Below, in pieces: positions 25,501 to 39,900 of a DNA stretch of 64,000 nucleotides. Under the pieces are notes generated by a model. That model did no database searches. It was given only the letters and a program-made list of their open reading frames with translations, and was not told the origin of the DNA. The translations under genes were made by a program, and so were the position numbers. Origin of the DNA: Aldrovandia affinis (lineage: Eukaryota > Chordata > Actinopteri > Notacanthiformes > Halosauridae); the NCBI GenBank assembly GCA_029706075.1, contig JAINUG010000011.1:656001-720000 (forward strand). The letters run 5' to 3'. The stretch's first letter is position 1; every line of letters begins with the position of its first letter.

Positions 25501-28500
25501 AACGACTGCCCGGACATGTTCAGTATCTGCAGTGCCACAAATGCACTTTCACAACAGCTTGCACGTGGGAGTGCACTGAAAGTGGGGCAGGGGGAGAGAG
25601 AGAAGCCGTCACTTATTAGTGGACAATAAGCTGAATCCAGGCAGTGACTTGAGAGGATAGAATTCTTTTCATAACACAACAGCTACAGGCTTATGCACAG
25701 GCGCATATACGAGCTGATATGTGGGTCACTTCTTCTTCATCTAATCGCCCAGAATGCAGGAAATTCAGCGTGACCAGATTTTCACTTTGATTTTATTCAG
25801 CGTGGTTCGCAATGAAGCAAGCAAGTACAAGTGTATAAATCTACTGCTGATAAAGTGACTATCCGCGAATATATGCCATTTAGCCCCTTTTTATTTTCTT
25901 TAGTGATTGAAACCCTTGCTGCGGCTATAAGAACTAATAGGGACGTCACCAGCATATAAATAAGAGAAGAGGAACACAAGGTCTCTCTTTATGCCGAAGA
26001 TGTCCTCCTGTACGTGACCAACCCAGAAATGTCTATTACTGCAGCACTGTTAGTAAGGCCATAGAATCAATATTAACAGGTCCATGGCAATGGCCCTAAA
26101 CATCCCTCCTGGTACCAATTTAGATATAATGTGCCCTTTCCATCTGGCTAGGAAAAGCTTTAAATATCTCGGTATATTTATTCCTGCAGACTTAAAAAAC
26201 TTGCTCCATTCAAATTACCTACCCTTGACTGCCACAATTAAGCAGGACCTAGATACTTGGTCTGCTTTGCCAAATTCCTTTTTTGGTAGAATAAATATTG
26301 TAAAGATGAATATACTCCCATGCCTAAATTATCTATTTCAGAATATCCCATGCTATTTATCTTATGAATTTTTCAAAAGAATAAACTTGTTAACCCCAAG
26401 AACGTGGGAGGTGTCTCTCTTCCAGATATTCAACTCGATTGAATATTTGTTTTTTGGATAGACATGATTCTTCTCGATGAGTTTTACTTGTCACCCAAGG
26501 CTACTCCATTCCTTACCATTCATAAATAGTGCCCATGGGTCAATGCCTGATAACTTTGTTGTGTATAACACCCTGTTAGCCTGGAGGGACGTCAATAAAT
26601 ATTTTAAAATACCTAACTGCTTATCCCTGTGGTCCCACGTTGCTTTAAACCCGGATCTCCCTAAACAGCTCGGGTGGATTGAGCTCTCTGAGCGGGCCAC
26701 GAAAGATATTGCTGACATATCACATCTGTTAATGCGGGACGCATTTAAATCCTTCCAACAGATCAGGTCTGACTTTGTAGAAAATTCAGACCTGAGACAG
26801 ACAAGTCTGAAACATTTTGTAGAACCTCAATTGAGAGAGCGTAAGATGTACTGTATGTTTTGAGGCCTCCTACATTGAACAACATTTTAGAACACCGCAG
26901 GCTTTGCAGGGCTCACTTTCTTATATGTATTCGATCCTGTCACACACTGGCACACCTTCCTATGCCGCTCTGAGGCGAGTGTGGGAGAAGGATCTCGGAC
27001 ATGCGTTCAGTGAGGACGACTGGCTGTCAATCTGTGAAAGGGTTTACCCCAAATGTGTTCAAGAACAGAACTTTACATTTATCCACAGAATCTATTCAAC
27101 ATCAATTACTATTACAATATAATATTATAATATAATATTACAATGTTTCCCCGCGATGCTACAAATGCCAGGCTTGTGCGAGCACCCTAGCTCATTTATT
27201 TTGCCATTGTAGTAAAATCCAAACATTTTGGAAAGGTGTTCACTCTACCGCTGAAAGTATTATAGACAAAAGATTTGACATGTTTCCCTCATTATATCTT
27301 TTGAATTTCAACCCTGACATTGTTTTAGACCATGACACAGAATGCCTCATGAGCGCCCTCATATTTAGCAAAATAAATGCATATTGCTTCTGTGGTCCAG
27401 GCCAGAGGTACCTACTGTCAATATGTGGCTCACACAAGCCTTTAGAACTTAACATTAGAAAAGTTAACATTTGACCTAATTTGAAATCAGACAAATTCGG
27501 GAAGATGTGGACACCTCTATTGTCATTCTTGGAGAAATCATAATAATTTTATCAGGCTAAAGGGAGTCAATGTTTATGCTTTTCTTTCTCATTGTATTTA
27601 TTTATCTCTGAGAAATGTCAAAAGTATAGGCCCCAGTCTTCATGTTGACTCCTTTGCCTAGTGTACATGTACAGTATTTGCATTGTGACCTTGAATATGA
27701 AAAACTAATAAAAATATTACAAAAGAATATATTTATCCAAAAAATTTACAGTAGTGAATGCATACATTTTTCAGGATACGTGGCCCCAATGGGGCCCACA
27801 ACCTAAGCATTGTCAGCACCATGCTCTACCTACTGAGCCACGAAGAACCACATGCTCGGCTGCATGCATGTGCTTGTAAGGTTGGGTAAGTCACATTGAA
27901 ACATAGATTTTTCCTGATTATTCAGGAAATGCAGATTTTCTGGTGCTAAATATCTCTGGCTATTTGGCTTTATTTGCTGAACATTCTCTCCTGCTATCAG
28001 CTGTCAAAGAGTGCAACATTTCTTAATGTGTATGCTTATGACATACACATGTCCACAAGATATCTATGGTCTGAAAATAAACATTTCCTGATTAACCAGG
28101 AAAAAAAATCACATCCCTGCACCATACATGAACAAAGCACATACATATGTCATGTTTGGAAATAATGGCAATATTAGGATTAGAACTAATATCAGGCCAG
28201 AGCAACGTGTTGAGCAAAGGAACAAAAATGTGTCAGTTATCGGATCAGTTATTGGCCAAAAGAATGGCCTGCCGTTGTTATGACTACAACAGTCAAAGCT
28301 CCTCTGTAGAACAATTAAATCCTCCTTCTCTCATCTCAAGATTTAATTAGAGTTGAATTGATTTGATTGATTTGGGATTCATTGGTATAATCTTTCAGTG
28401 AATTTGTACATTTAACATGAAACTGGTAAGAACACATGTGCAGCTTTATCCTTAAAAAAATATTGTACTCATCTAGAGTACATGTCCTTGACATAAGTTA

Positions 28501-29808
28501 TAGATTATCCATTCCCTAGTCCTAGATTGCAAATATGGTAAATGTAATTATAATGGTAGCCCTTTACAAATTGTACTATTTTATAAAGAGAGACGATATG
28601 ATGCCGTTTTCACCTCAGCACTTGAATTTTCTAAGCTTTATGAGGGCTTTCTCCTGCAAACGTACCCTGGGCCTTTCAAATTGATGTGCGAGAGGCGAGA
28701 GGCTGGCATTGTGTTGAAGAGCATTCACTAAGCCGTCACTGGCACACATTCGTTACTTTGTGAGAAGGGCGTTTTGCTGTGAATATTAAAGACATTTGTT
28801 GATTATTAATAAGATTTTCACTGAGATCATCCCTCTGACATTTGCTTGAGTTGATAACTGCGATAACACTAGCGGGCTATAGCGAACGTGCGTCAAAGAA
28901 AATCTAATTTTAGTGATTAAAACCCCAAATAGACACAACTAATTAACACAGGCTGGAGGTGAGGGTAAGAGCTACTTTTACACCAGCAAAAGGTCTCTAT
29001 GAACCTGTGACAAGCAGATGGAAAATGTTGCACATCCATGCCCAAGCCAATTAAGCACCGTGCTATTGTGGGTCTGTGCCTTCAGCGCCAAGCGCTTTCA
29101 GATCGCCTCATCGTAGAGCGGCCTAATATAAATCATCGTTTCATCGCAGTATCATGGAACACTGTAACAACCATTAGTTGCTCTCCGTCAACACTTTCAA
29201 CTTTTGGCGGATGACAGCAACTTGACATTTAACGCAAACCCCATTAATAACAGGACAAACATCATTAAAAAAGGGCCTGTCTGTCAGCCGCAGCCCAGCG
29301 GGAAATAAAGCACCACGTACCGCGCAGCTGTCTCTCAGCGCGTCAAACTTGCGCTGGATCTCATCGCGGTGGTCCTGCCACAGAGAGAGAGAGAGGAACG
29401 ATTGTAAGAGGGTGCACTTTCTTACAGCATTAAATCACAGTGTGCACCGTTTAGATGCTGGTAACATTTGAAAGGACCCCATGCCAGCCAGGACAGATGG
29501 ACACGTACAGGTCAATTTGAATCTGACTATTGATCGTTCAAAAGATGTTTATTTGGCGGTGGATAACCGTTTAGCACTGCTGCTGGTAACATTTGAAACC
29601 AGCGTCTCTACCAACGGCCCTGGTCCAGGTGCCCCTGTGACCTTTGGGAGGAAATTCCGTTTGGGAGGAAAGCGGAGGTCGCCACCCACGGAGAATTAGC
29701 TTGCCTCATAGAGACGAGCGACGGACCCATGTGGGGAGGGTTAATCTAAATAAATTGAGGGTGTAATTGGCTACTAAATTGTCTGGAAAAAATCTGAAAC
29801 AAATCATC

Positions 29809-29841
<33 letters not shown>

Positions 29842-32800
29842 ATGTTTATTTTTAAATTGCCAAGGTGACTTGACTGGTGCCTAAAGGGTTGAAGTGTTGG
29901 GACGTCAGCGGCGCGCGGGCCCCCTCACCCTGAGCGCGGTGATCTCCTCCTCGGCCTCGGCGGTGGTCTCCTCCAGCTCGGTCTTGGCCAGCTGCAGCTG
30001 GCTCTCCAGCGCGTTGCGCGCCACCTGCAGCCCGCTGATCTGCGACTCGCGCTCCTGCAGCGACAGCGTCAGCTCCGTCACCTGCCGCTTGATCTCCAGC
30101 TTCTGCTCCTCGTGCTCCAGGCCGATCTGACGGAGGGAGGGAGAGACCCGGGTCACTCGCGAGCGGTCCTGGCACTGGAGGAGCGCACTGTGCACTTTTA
30201 CTGCAGGTGAAAGCAGTTACTGTGTGGTGAGGTGGGAATTATCCTGTCAACTGAAACCCTCCCACCCTGGGCAATGACCCACCCCCGATTATTTGTTGCT
30301 CAGCGGTGCACCACGGTAGCCAATGGCATGGCCAGGATTAGGTCTGGCCCGTGGGGAGTGCTGCACAAGAGCCACCGCCTCAGCCAAATATGGCGCGGAG
30401 GAGCTACTCCTCCCACTCGTTTTACTCCACTCTGGCCCTCATTGGCCGGCCGGTTCCCAGGCCCCCGCACCTCTCTCAGCCTGGTCTCCAGCTCCTGCAC
30501 GCGGCTCTTGTTGCTCTGCTCCTGCTGGCTCATCTTCTCCAGGTGCTCCTCCAGCTTGGCGTTCTGGGCCTCCAGCTTCCCGGCCTGAGACTCCAGGTAG
30601 AACTTCTGCTGCCTCAGCTCCGAGATCATCTCCTCCTGGGCCTTCCTGAGGGACCCGGAGCAGAGCGACAGTCAAATCACCAGCAGCGCACTCACAACCA
30701 CAGGGGCACCGCTCTGGGGAAGAGCCGCCATAAATGAGGCCAACTGCCACAAATGGGAGTTTAACTGAATAAGTTCAGTGAGAGAGGCTGGAACCCCCCT
30801 AACTGTTTGTTAAATGGATCTCACATACTGTTGAAGATTAATGGTGTCAAATGCTTATTGTTTTTTTTTTTTTACTGTACAGCATCCTTGGGTCCCTAGA
30901 AAGGCACGTTAAATTAAATGTATTATTATTATTATTATTATGTGTGTTTGAATGAATGATCCTGAGGTGAATTCATGTATAGCCTGCCAACAACTGCACC
31001 TTGAATTATTTGGGACAGGAAATCTGATCACGTGACCCCCAGTACCCTCAAGAAGAGCTCATCCCATTCACCGACAGATTTGCCGATATTTGGCTTTGGG
31101 AAACAATAATAAAAAAATGAATAAATCTATCAGTATCATCCTTTATGGCGCTGATATTATTTTAAATAATATTTATTGTGATGGTGTGTCTGTTAATACT
31201 ATTCCTCTGTAAATTGAACATTTAGAAGGAATAATTCTTTTTCAGTCTTTTTTGTCTTGTGTAACAGGTCCCGAATCCAATAAATGTTAATTGCTACATT
31301 TATGATCGGTAGAATTGGTATTTTATTAGGTAGTATTCAGTGAATCGTGTATGATAGAAAAATAAATCTTATGCACGCACTCTCATCTCCTGCAGACACT
31401 TACATATTCTTCTGGGTGTAGATGCTGCTGTTGGCTGCCAGCTTGTTGGCCTCAGACAGCTCTGCAATCCTCTGCTCCAGGTTTTTCATCTTGGAGTCCA
31501 TGGCGTTGATGGTCTGGAAGGGAGGGACACACAGACAGGAAGGACAGACAGACAGACAGACACACCAGGCTCTGTGTTACACTGAAGGCGAGACACGCCA
31601 ACATACAAAACCATAGCCACACAGCAGCCCCTTCACATAATGATACATATCTAACACCGCTCCTTCAATGAGCACTCATGGAGCTTAATCCCAGCTGCAG
31701 TGCCGTAATAGCCAGCTGAGAGTTGCTGTGTCGAATGATTGCGCTCGCAATCATTCACTGGTGTTTAAGTGCTTGATATGTGAAACTGGTATTCCACAAG
31801 ACTAAAAGAAAATAATTTAAATAATTTAAAAGGGGAAAATATATATACATATATATATATGCTGGTGAAAATCACTTGAAACTCAGTCACGGAACATCAG
31901 TCATGAGGCAATTTTGTAAGTAACGCTTCTCATAGGGGGTCACAGTGTGTTATGTTCCTGCAATCGCATTAGTCAGCTCAAGTCTATCACGCTATGCAGA
32001 CAACAACGTGAGCCTTCTGCACAGGCAGTTATCTTCTCCCACACTTATCTAAGCCTTTAGCTCTAGCATCAACCATGTGCAAGTTTTATGGTATTAAAAT
32101 AGACACGTCTTAAAATCCTCAAGTCTTTCAGCTAGTTTCCTTCAAAGAAAAACAGTACCTTGGAGTACAATGGAGTCTGTGCATTGGTACGGGGTGAATC
32201 AAGCAGCTCAACAGAACCAGGTCCCCGCCAGGTCTTACCGCCTTGTGCTCGCTTATAAGCTTGCACTTCTCCCGAGCCTCTTCCTCATGCTTGGCCCGTT
32301 TGGACTCCAACGTTTCTTTCTCGGACAGGTCCGCCTTCATCTGGGTCTCCAGAACCTGGGGAAGGAGGTGAGAGTGAGAACATGCCACCAAACCACACCC
32401 CTGGGGTATCCTACTTATAAACCAGAGGAGTAAATCAACCCCATTTACACACGTTTCCACACCACGCAGGTCAGATTTTTCATTACTTTATCGAGGGAAC
32501 AAATCCAGCGTCATTTAGCACATGGCCTTTGACCAAACCACAGCATTGTTCAGTTCAGGGGCACTTTCATTAAAATGATGATAAAGGACTCTATCCAATA
32601 TGGCATTATCCCCTTTTCAGAGGGGATTTGGGGAAGGAAGTATTCCCTTTAAGGCCATCCAAGCTATGCAGTACATATTCACCCTACTGTAGATGCTGCA
32701 AAGCACTGTGGGTTTTACGGCTGCATTACCTTGATCTTATCCTCGTACAGCCTCTCCTTCTGCACCAGGTGAGCCTCCATGCGCTGGGTAGAGGTCTGCG

Positions 32801-33916
32801 CCTCCCTTAGGCTGTCCTCCAGCTCCTAGAGCAACAAACACGGTCATCAGACCCCTCTCACCCCCAACACCACCATCAGACCCCTCCACCTCTCACCCCC
32901 AACACCACCATCAGACCCCTCCACCTCTCACCCCCAACACCACCATCAGACCCCTCCACCTCTCACCCCCAACACCACCATCAGACCCCTCCACCTCTCA
33001 CCCCCAACACCAACATCAGACCCCTCCACCTCTCACCCCCAACACCACCATCAGACCCCTCCACCTCTCACCCCCAACACCACCATCAGACCCCTCCACC
33101 CTCTCACCCCCAACACCACCATCAGACCCCTCCACCTCTCACCCCCAACACCACCATCAGACCCCTCCACCTCTCACCCCCAACACCACCATCAGACCCC
33201 TCCACCTCTCACCCCCAACACCACCATCAGACCCCTCCACCTCTCCCCCAACACCACCATCAGACCCCTCCACCTCTCAGCCCCAACACCATCAGACCCC
33301 TCTCACCCCCAACACCAACACCAGGCCCTCTCAAGAAGTAAAACAAATAAAAGAATTGTAAAAATTAATATATAATATAGGCAGGCAAGCTATCCATGCT
33401 CGCAATCTGTCCCTTTTTGGAGCGGAGACAGGTTGATGGTGAGAGAGACTTGCTTTGGAGAGCCGCATGCCTGTGACCGGCTTGGAAGATATTCCCGTAC
33501 ATGCTGGGGACTGTGCAGGTGAGAGCGGGTGCGTGCGTGCGTGCGTGCGTGCGACAATGTGTGCGTGTTGTACGAGTGTGTGCGGCTGTGCTCTCCGCAA
33601 AACCCCAGAGAGAGGAAGCAGGGGAGGGGGCGCTAATCTGGGAAGGGGCGGCCTGATCCACCATCTCTTACCATGATCTTATCTGCCATCTGCTGTATCT
33701 GTTGGGATTTGGTCTGAATATCATCTTTAAGCTTGTTCTCCCGCCGTTCCACCATTTCAAGCCTCTTCACTTGGTTCTCCAGGGTCTTCCTGCCATCCTG
33801 CCGAAACGCAGATGATACACGGATACAGTAACGCACAGAGAACCGGTCCCACGGAAACTCAATGGAATAGATGACTAATACTGAACGGATACGAACATAC
33901 GGCAAAATGATTCCAC

Positions 33917-33969
<53 letters not shown>

Positions 33970-36900
33970 GACAGACAGACAGACAGCCAGACAGACACAC
34001 ACACACACAGACACAGACACACACAATAAAGCAAATACAAAAAAAATGTATCACCTCATCAAAACCACCTAATATAACAATGGCAAGGATTGTAACTAAA
34101 ATACAAATTCTGAGTATAAATAGTGAAAGGATCTGGTATTTTCCACAGTTATCCTCTTACCTGTATCACAGCTTAGCCCAACACCCCCAAAAAACCCCAA
34201 AACAAAGCACATTGATCGTGTTAATTGCCCAGCGCGCTGCGTCCCTACCTCAGTCTCCCGCAGCCGTCTGCGCAGGCTGTCGCTGGAGTCCTCCTTGTTG
34301 TGCAGTCTCTCCAGCTCGCGCTCCAGGCGCTCCTTGGCCAGCCGGATGTTCTGCAGGAGCTCAGTGGCCTCTGTGCTGGCCTTCACCGCCTGTGCGCCAA
34401 CGTCGCCAGGAAACGCACACAGCCAAGCCACACCGGCCGTCTCATTTTGTGTTCGCTCAAATGCATTTTTCCATTCAAGTCATTTATCACTTTAAATTCA
34501 CTTCAAGTGCAACTCTGCATAAACCTCAGATAAAAAAGGCTACAAGGTTATAGACTGGAGGGTGAAAACACGTTACCAATCGATATCTTCCATAATTTAG
34601 GTCCACTTGCTAAGCACAAGAGTGTTAACGTAGCTAGCAATTTGCAAATGTCTAGAAATGAGCTAGTGCGCGCACGCATGCACGCAAAGACAGGGCTATC
34701 AACACTCCTGAAAATAGATATTCATGGATAAAGAAACTTTTCCTCATGGGGTTAACTGTATGCATTTGGCACAATTCCATCACCACATCCAACAATATAG
34801 CAATGGGTTACCTTGGCTAGTTTTTCTTGGAGCTCCTGAATTTTCACCTGCTGTTCGGCATTGGTCTGAAACAAATACTTTGGTTCAAACACTTCCATCA
34901 CATTCCATTACAAGCCAATGCACAGAAAAAATGCTGCTCTCTTGGATAAAGTGATCACAGCACCACCACACCCCCACAGGGGCATACAGTAATTACCCAC
35001 AATCCAATGTGAGTCACCAATGACAATCCACAGTACTAATGATCTTTACAATCTAAACAGAAGCAAACAAACAAATAATAAGGCGAAAGCAGCAATAGCA
35101 AATGTCCCTGCTCCCACCACACCTCCCCCTGTCCCAGCTGCCAGTCTCACCTTCTCCAGTTTAGAAAGCAGCTCCTCCACGTCCGCTTTGCCTTGCTCCT
35201 TGGCCTGTAAGATACGCACAACACGTTACAACGGCAAGCGGGACATTGCACAAACCCTTCAGGAGAGTACAGTCCTTTTGGAAGGCTGAGCGCAGTGAGG
35301 AACATTCATGCACCAGGGATGGGGGGGAAACTTTTAGACAAGGGGGCAGGGCACTTTGTTATACCCGTCTAACATTGATTTTTTTGTTGTTGAGTTTTGG
35401 CATTTATCAGACGCTCTTATCCAGGGCGTCTTACAAATTGTGCACGTATACATGGTAAGATCAATCATTGTTCACCAAAGAGATTCGGTGTAGTGATGCA
35501 GCAATAGACATCACATTCACAGACATCAGTCTCTTTGAAATGGAGATGTTTAAAGGGCGTGCCACGGTCCTCCATTAAAGTGATAACTTCATTGAAACTC
35601 TGGAGGACGGGTGCAAGGGAATGGAAAGCCGGATAAGCCCACGACCGCGCCCAGCCCTTCCCCCCTCCTGAGGGGGCCGCACCTTCTGGATCCTCTGCTG
35701 GTACTCCAGCGCCTTCCTCTTCAGCTCCTCGCCCGTCTGCCGGGAGTCCTTCAGCTCCGACTCGTACAGGTCGCTACGGCGACGGGCAGCGGACAGGTCC
35801 TCCTCCAGCTGCCGGATGGTTACGCTCATCTCCTCCAGCTGGGCGTGGTACTCCTGGGGGAGGGGGGACGTGAGCCGTTAACAGAGAACAACAAAGCAAG
35901 GAGAGGGGGGACGGAGATGGGGTGGACAGAATGCACAGTTTTTTTTTTTGAGAATTTGTTTCTGATTTTATCCCATTTTCTCCCAATTTGGTAGCCAATT
36001 ACACCTGCTATTTTTGAAGTCAATCCCCCCCTTGTAATGTGAGTTCGCTGCCGTAGCCCTGTGACCGGTAGTGACGAAGGCGAAGTATCGTCTCCTCCGA
36101 GACGGCACTCGCCAGGCCGTCGACCGTAACCATAACGGTACTCCAGAGCCACTCCTGTGCGCAGCGAACATCCTGTCGGCTTCCCTCGCCCCTCCCTGGG
36201 GCGGACAGCCAATCGCCGCCCCCGGTGGCACTCCCGGCCAGTTCGGAATCGAACCCCGGTCGCCGTGGCCAGCGTCGAACGTTGTAACCACTGGACCACG
36301 CGGGAGGCCCCAGAATGCACAATTTGGGGGTGGGGGGGACGGAGGACAGAGGGCAAGGCTTTGCTCAGAGTGGACGAAAGGACAGGGAAAGATAAGAGAG
36401 GAGAAAGAAAGAGCGTGTCGAGCAAAGCAGCGGCTGTCGCCAGAACCCGATACGTTGAGCCGCGTGTGATAACCACCGGCTACGGCCTTTCGCTCTCTTT
36501 GTCACAATGCACCCTGGTCAGCCGGCATATTGAATCTGTCCATCAGCGCCGGTGTGCTCGCTGGAAAAAGAAAGGCTAAAGAAAGGCGACAGCAGCCCGG
36601 CGCTAACCGTTTCCCCCCGAGGAGCTCGACGGCACAGCGGAGACGAAGCGGACGGGCGCGGCAGACGTCGCCGCGGCGGCACGTCGTTAGGCCCTCTCAT
36701 CCAGCTGCAATTAACGTTAAAGGAAGCCTCAGTGTTTTCTAGAGATTGAGACCCTCCCCATCCCTCAGGATAATGCCATGTCATCGCACTGACAGGAAGA
36801 AACAACGTGAGTCACGGGTATTGCAGCAAGGCAGAAAAAGGCTGTCTGAGATCCCTGAAAATGACTTCTTAGAAACATATACTCGATGACTCAATGTTGA

Positions 36901-39900
36901 CAACGAGGACACGCGAGTGAAATAGAAATGACAAACTGAATATGCGAAGGGCTTGTAAAAGGAGAGAGACCTGGAACGGGGACTTTTGTACTTTTGTGAC
37001 TGAATGACAAGGGTACCAGCAAGATCAAAATAAAGGAAAAAAGAGAGAAAGGCATAGTATTACCTACACATTTTTAACGGTACCTTGTTTTCATTAAAGA
37101 GCTAAACACTTTCAGATGCAATGCTGACTCGTTTGCCAGACGCTAAACAAAGAATTTTAACATTTACTGATGCAGGTACAATGAGTCTATTTTCAGGCTT
37201 TCAATACACTGTAGGTTTTAAGGAAAGGCTGTAAAAGGAAACACAGGACAGAAAAAGAAGCCAAACAACTCAACGGGTAAGAGGAGAGAAAATAAAAATG
37301 GATGCTTCACACAGGCGCACTCATAGAGAACTGATGGCCTCGCCATAACTGCAGGAGAGGCTCATTCCTGCAGGGCATTCTGGGACGGTACAGTACAGTA
37401 GGATCACAGAGGACATCAGTCCAGCTTTAAAAGACCCTGGCACGCCTGCCGCGTGGTCCAGTGGTTACAACGTTCGACACTGGCCACGGCGACCGGGGTT
37501 CGATTCCCCGTCGCGCCAGAGTCGGCTCTGGCCGGGAGTGCCACTGGGGGCGGCGATTGGCTGTCCGCCCCAGGGAGGGGGTAGGGAAGCCAACAGGATG
37601 TTCGCTGCGCACAGGAGTGGCTCTGGAGTACCGGATTACGGTCGACGCCGTCTCGGAGGAGACGATACTTCGCCTTTCTCACTACCGGTTGCAGGACTAC
37701 GGCAGCGAACTCACATTACAAGGGGGGGGGATTGACGTGAAAATAGCAGGTGTAATTGGCTACCAAATTGGGAGAAAAAGAGAAAAAAAGACCCTGGCAG
37801 AAGTTTACGTCTCTCTTCCAACTATTCCAAGGATAACGAAGGTGGACAAAACCCAGGAACTCACGAGAAGGAACACACAGAGAGCGCCATTCGACGCCCC
37901 CATGCGCACACATTAGCCCTCCGAGAGGCCACCGGAATGCGCAGCACATCGACTCCTTTTCCCCGTGTATTAGCGAGGTCGAACCGATTTATTTCTCTGA
38001 AATGCTTCAAGTGAAATGCAAGTCAGGAAAATAAATAAATCAATCAATATATAAGATCTGTCACAGAGAGAGAGGGAGAGATAGACAGACAGAAAGATGG
38101 AGGAAGAGGGTGAAGGAGGAGAAAGAGCTGGAGGACGAGTGCCCGTGACAGCCCCGAGACAAGCATTCAGCAAGAACTGAACAACTGTTGTGCTGAAGGA
38201 CCCACATGCAATAAAGGGCTTTGGAGCAGGAGGTAATGAGGCTGCTGGGGTTGGGGGGGGGTAAGTAATCACAAACCCCCCCCCACCCCAACAGTGCTGA
38301 GCTACGCATTCCTGCAGGGGGACTTCTAAACGGCGCCGCCAGAGCGACGAGACGCAATAACGCAGCCTCTCGCAGCGGGCAAGGCATTAATCCCCATGTT
38401 CCTCTTACTCCTTCGCACTAAACTCGCATTAAGTCATTATTCTCCTCCGCTCAGGGGCCCCGGCTTTCTACACGGCCAATGCCACTCACTGAGATCAACC
38501 TTCGTTTCATTGAATAAAAACAATACAAAATATTTGGTTCTTTTATTTTTTGCTCAGCTCTTTTGAAACTGTAACAAAAACACCGTGGAACGCAAAGTGA
38601 ACAGTCTCCGCGGTCTTCGTGATTATATCCGCCCGCAGCGAAAGAGGGGGAGTGAGCACGTCCGTTTACCCGCTCGTAGCACACGCGGCACTGCTCTTCT
38701 TGCCGTTCGTAAATCATTGTACACACGGTTGTAGGCATTCCTATCGCCATTGCTGTATCTTGCCTCTCCGCTTCCATTTGCAGAGCTCCGTGTGCCCGTT
38801 GCCCACACAGTGGGCTGATCTGCACATCCTACTGCTGCAGTGCGTGTGTGTGTGTGTGTGTGTGTGCCTGTAGCACCAGAAGTTCAGCTACACTGATTAT
38901 GCACAAGGCTGTCCCTGTTTCACTCCATTTCACAGAACTACTTTGGTCAGCATAAACATTACGCAGTGAGAGAAACATATCATAATTTGCAGTGGAAAAA
39001 TAAATAATCAAAAACAGGGAAAAGAGAGGCCAGGGATATAAAAACATGCCCAAAATGACGCAAGGCTCTGTATTTAACTCGGAGGAGCTTTCATTGAAAG
39101 AGCCGTTGCTGTCACACACAGCTTTAGAAAAATAAATATATATATATATCTCAATACGCTACTGCATAGGAGTTTATTGTATTTTTAATTTGAGTTTGAG
39201 TTTTTTATATATATTCAAGCCAGTCATGATTGTAAAGGTAGTTTTTATAGTGTAAAGCCACTACAAAATAATCAACATGTGTGATTATGAGATCATGTCG
39301 AGTAACAGTTGGAAGAAAGAAGCGTACCGTGTTGCTCTGATCTCAGATCAGCTTGTCTTATAACCAACTGGGGTAGGGGAAACATGATCCTAATTCACTG
39401 TTAACGTAGCCAAAAGGCTTTATTTATAGTGGTGCCTGGACTGTTGTTAGTAAATGTTTGTGAAGGGGTGCATTCACAATGCACAATATTAGTTGCAGGC
39501 TTCTAAATTAACCGTTTTCCTCGCCGTCCCAGAATGGTAGCTTACTCTGCTTTATGAGCTGAACATAAAAGTCCGTTTTGGTCACATAACGTAATGATAT
39601 ATCGGCGTTGGTTCATTGATGGTTGGTTTTAATGTTTCCGGTATGCAAGACTATGCATGCTTTTTTTTCTTTTCTTAAAAAATCTACTTGTCCCATTGGA
39701 CAAGCAAAAAAAAAAAAAAAAAGAATTCACTTCCGATTACTAATTTTACTTGTCCTGGACAATCGGACAAGTCTTAATGTATTTGGCTGAACTAGAGAAT
39801 ATTATCAGTGGAGAACATTTTTACAATGTTGCTCTATAATTTGAAATAGCATTCATTATGTGTTACATAGAGAGACAGGTTCCAATTCACAGCATGAGCT

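Noticed and set aside
30323-30737. Open frames on the plus strand across GC-rich exons (also 7598-7828, 13343-13732, 14398-15134)
   Set aside because: They are antisense shadows of cit coding exons, which explain the sequence with splice sites and family homology on the minus strand.
32840-33325. CRISPR-like array of regularly spaced repeats
   Set aside because: The units are contiguous with no variable spacers, lie inside an intron and contain no palindromic repeat; it is a minisatellite. The same applies to 22532-23045.
35826-36476. Open frame of over 200 codons on the minus strand
   Set aside because: It is made of a SINE copy, and similar peptides ([12 protein letters not shown] type) recur wherever this SINE occurs. 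It is not a gene.
37443-37520. tRNA genes (several Glu- or Lys-like matches with good A and B boxes)
   Set aside because: Each continues into SINE body and tail and lacks a matching acceptor stem. They are tRNA-derived SINE heads, not tRNA genes.
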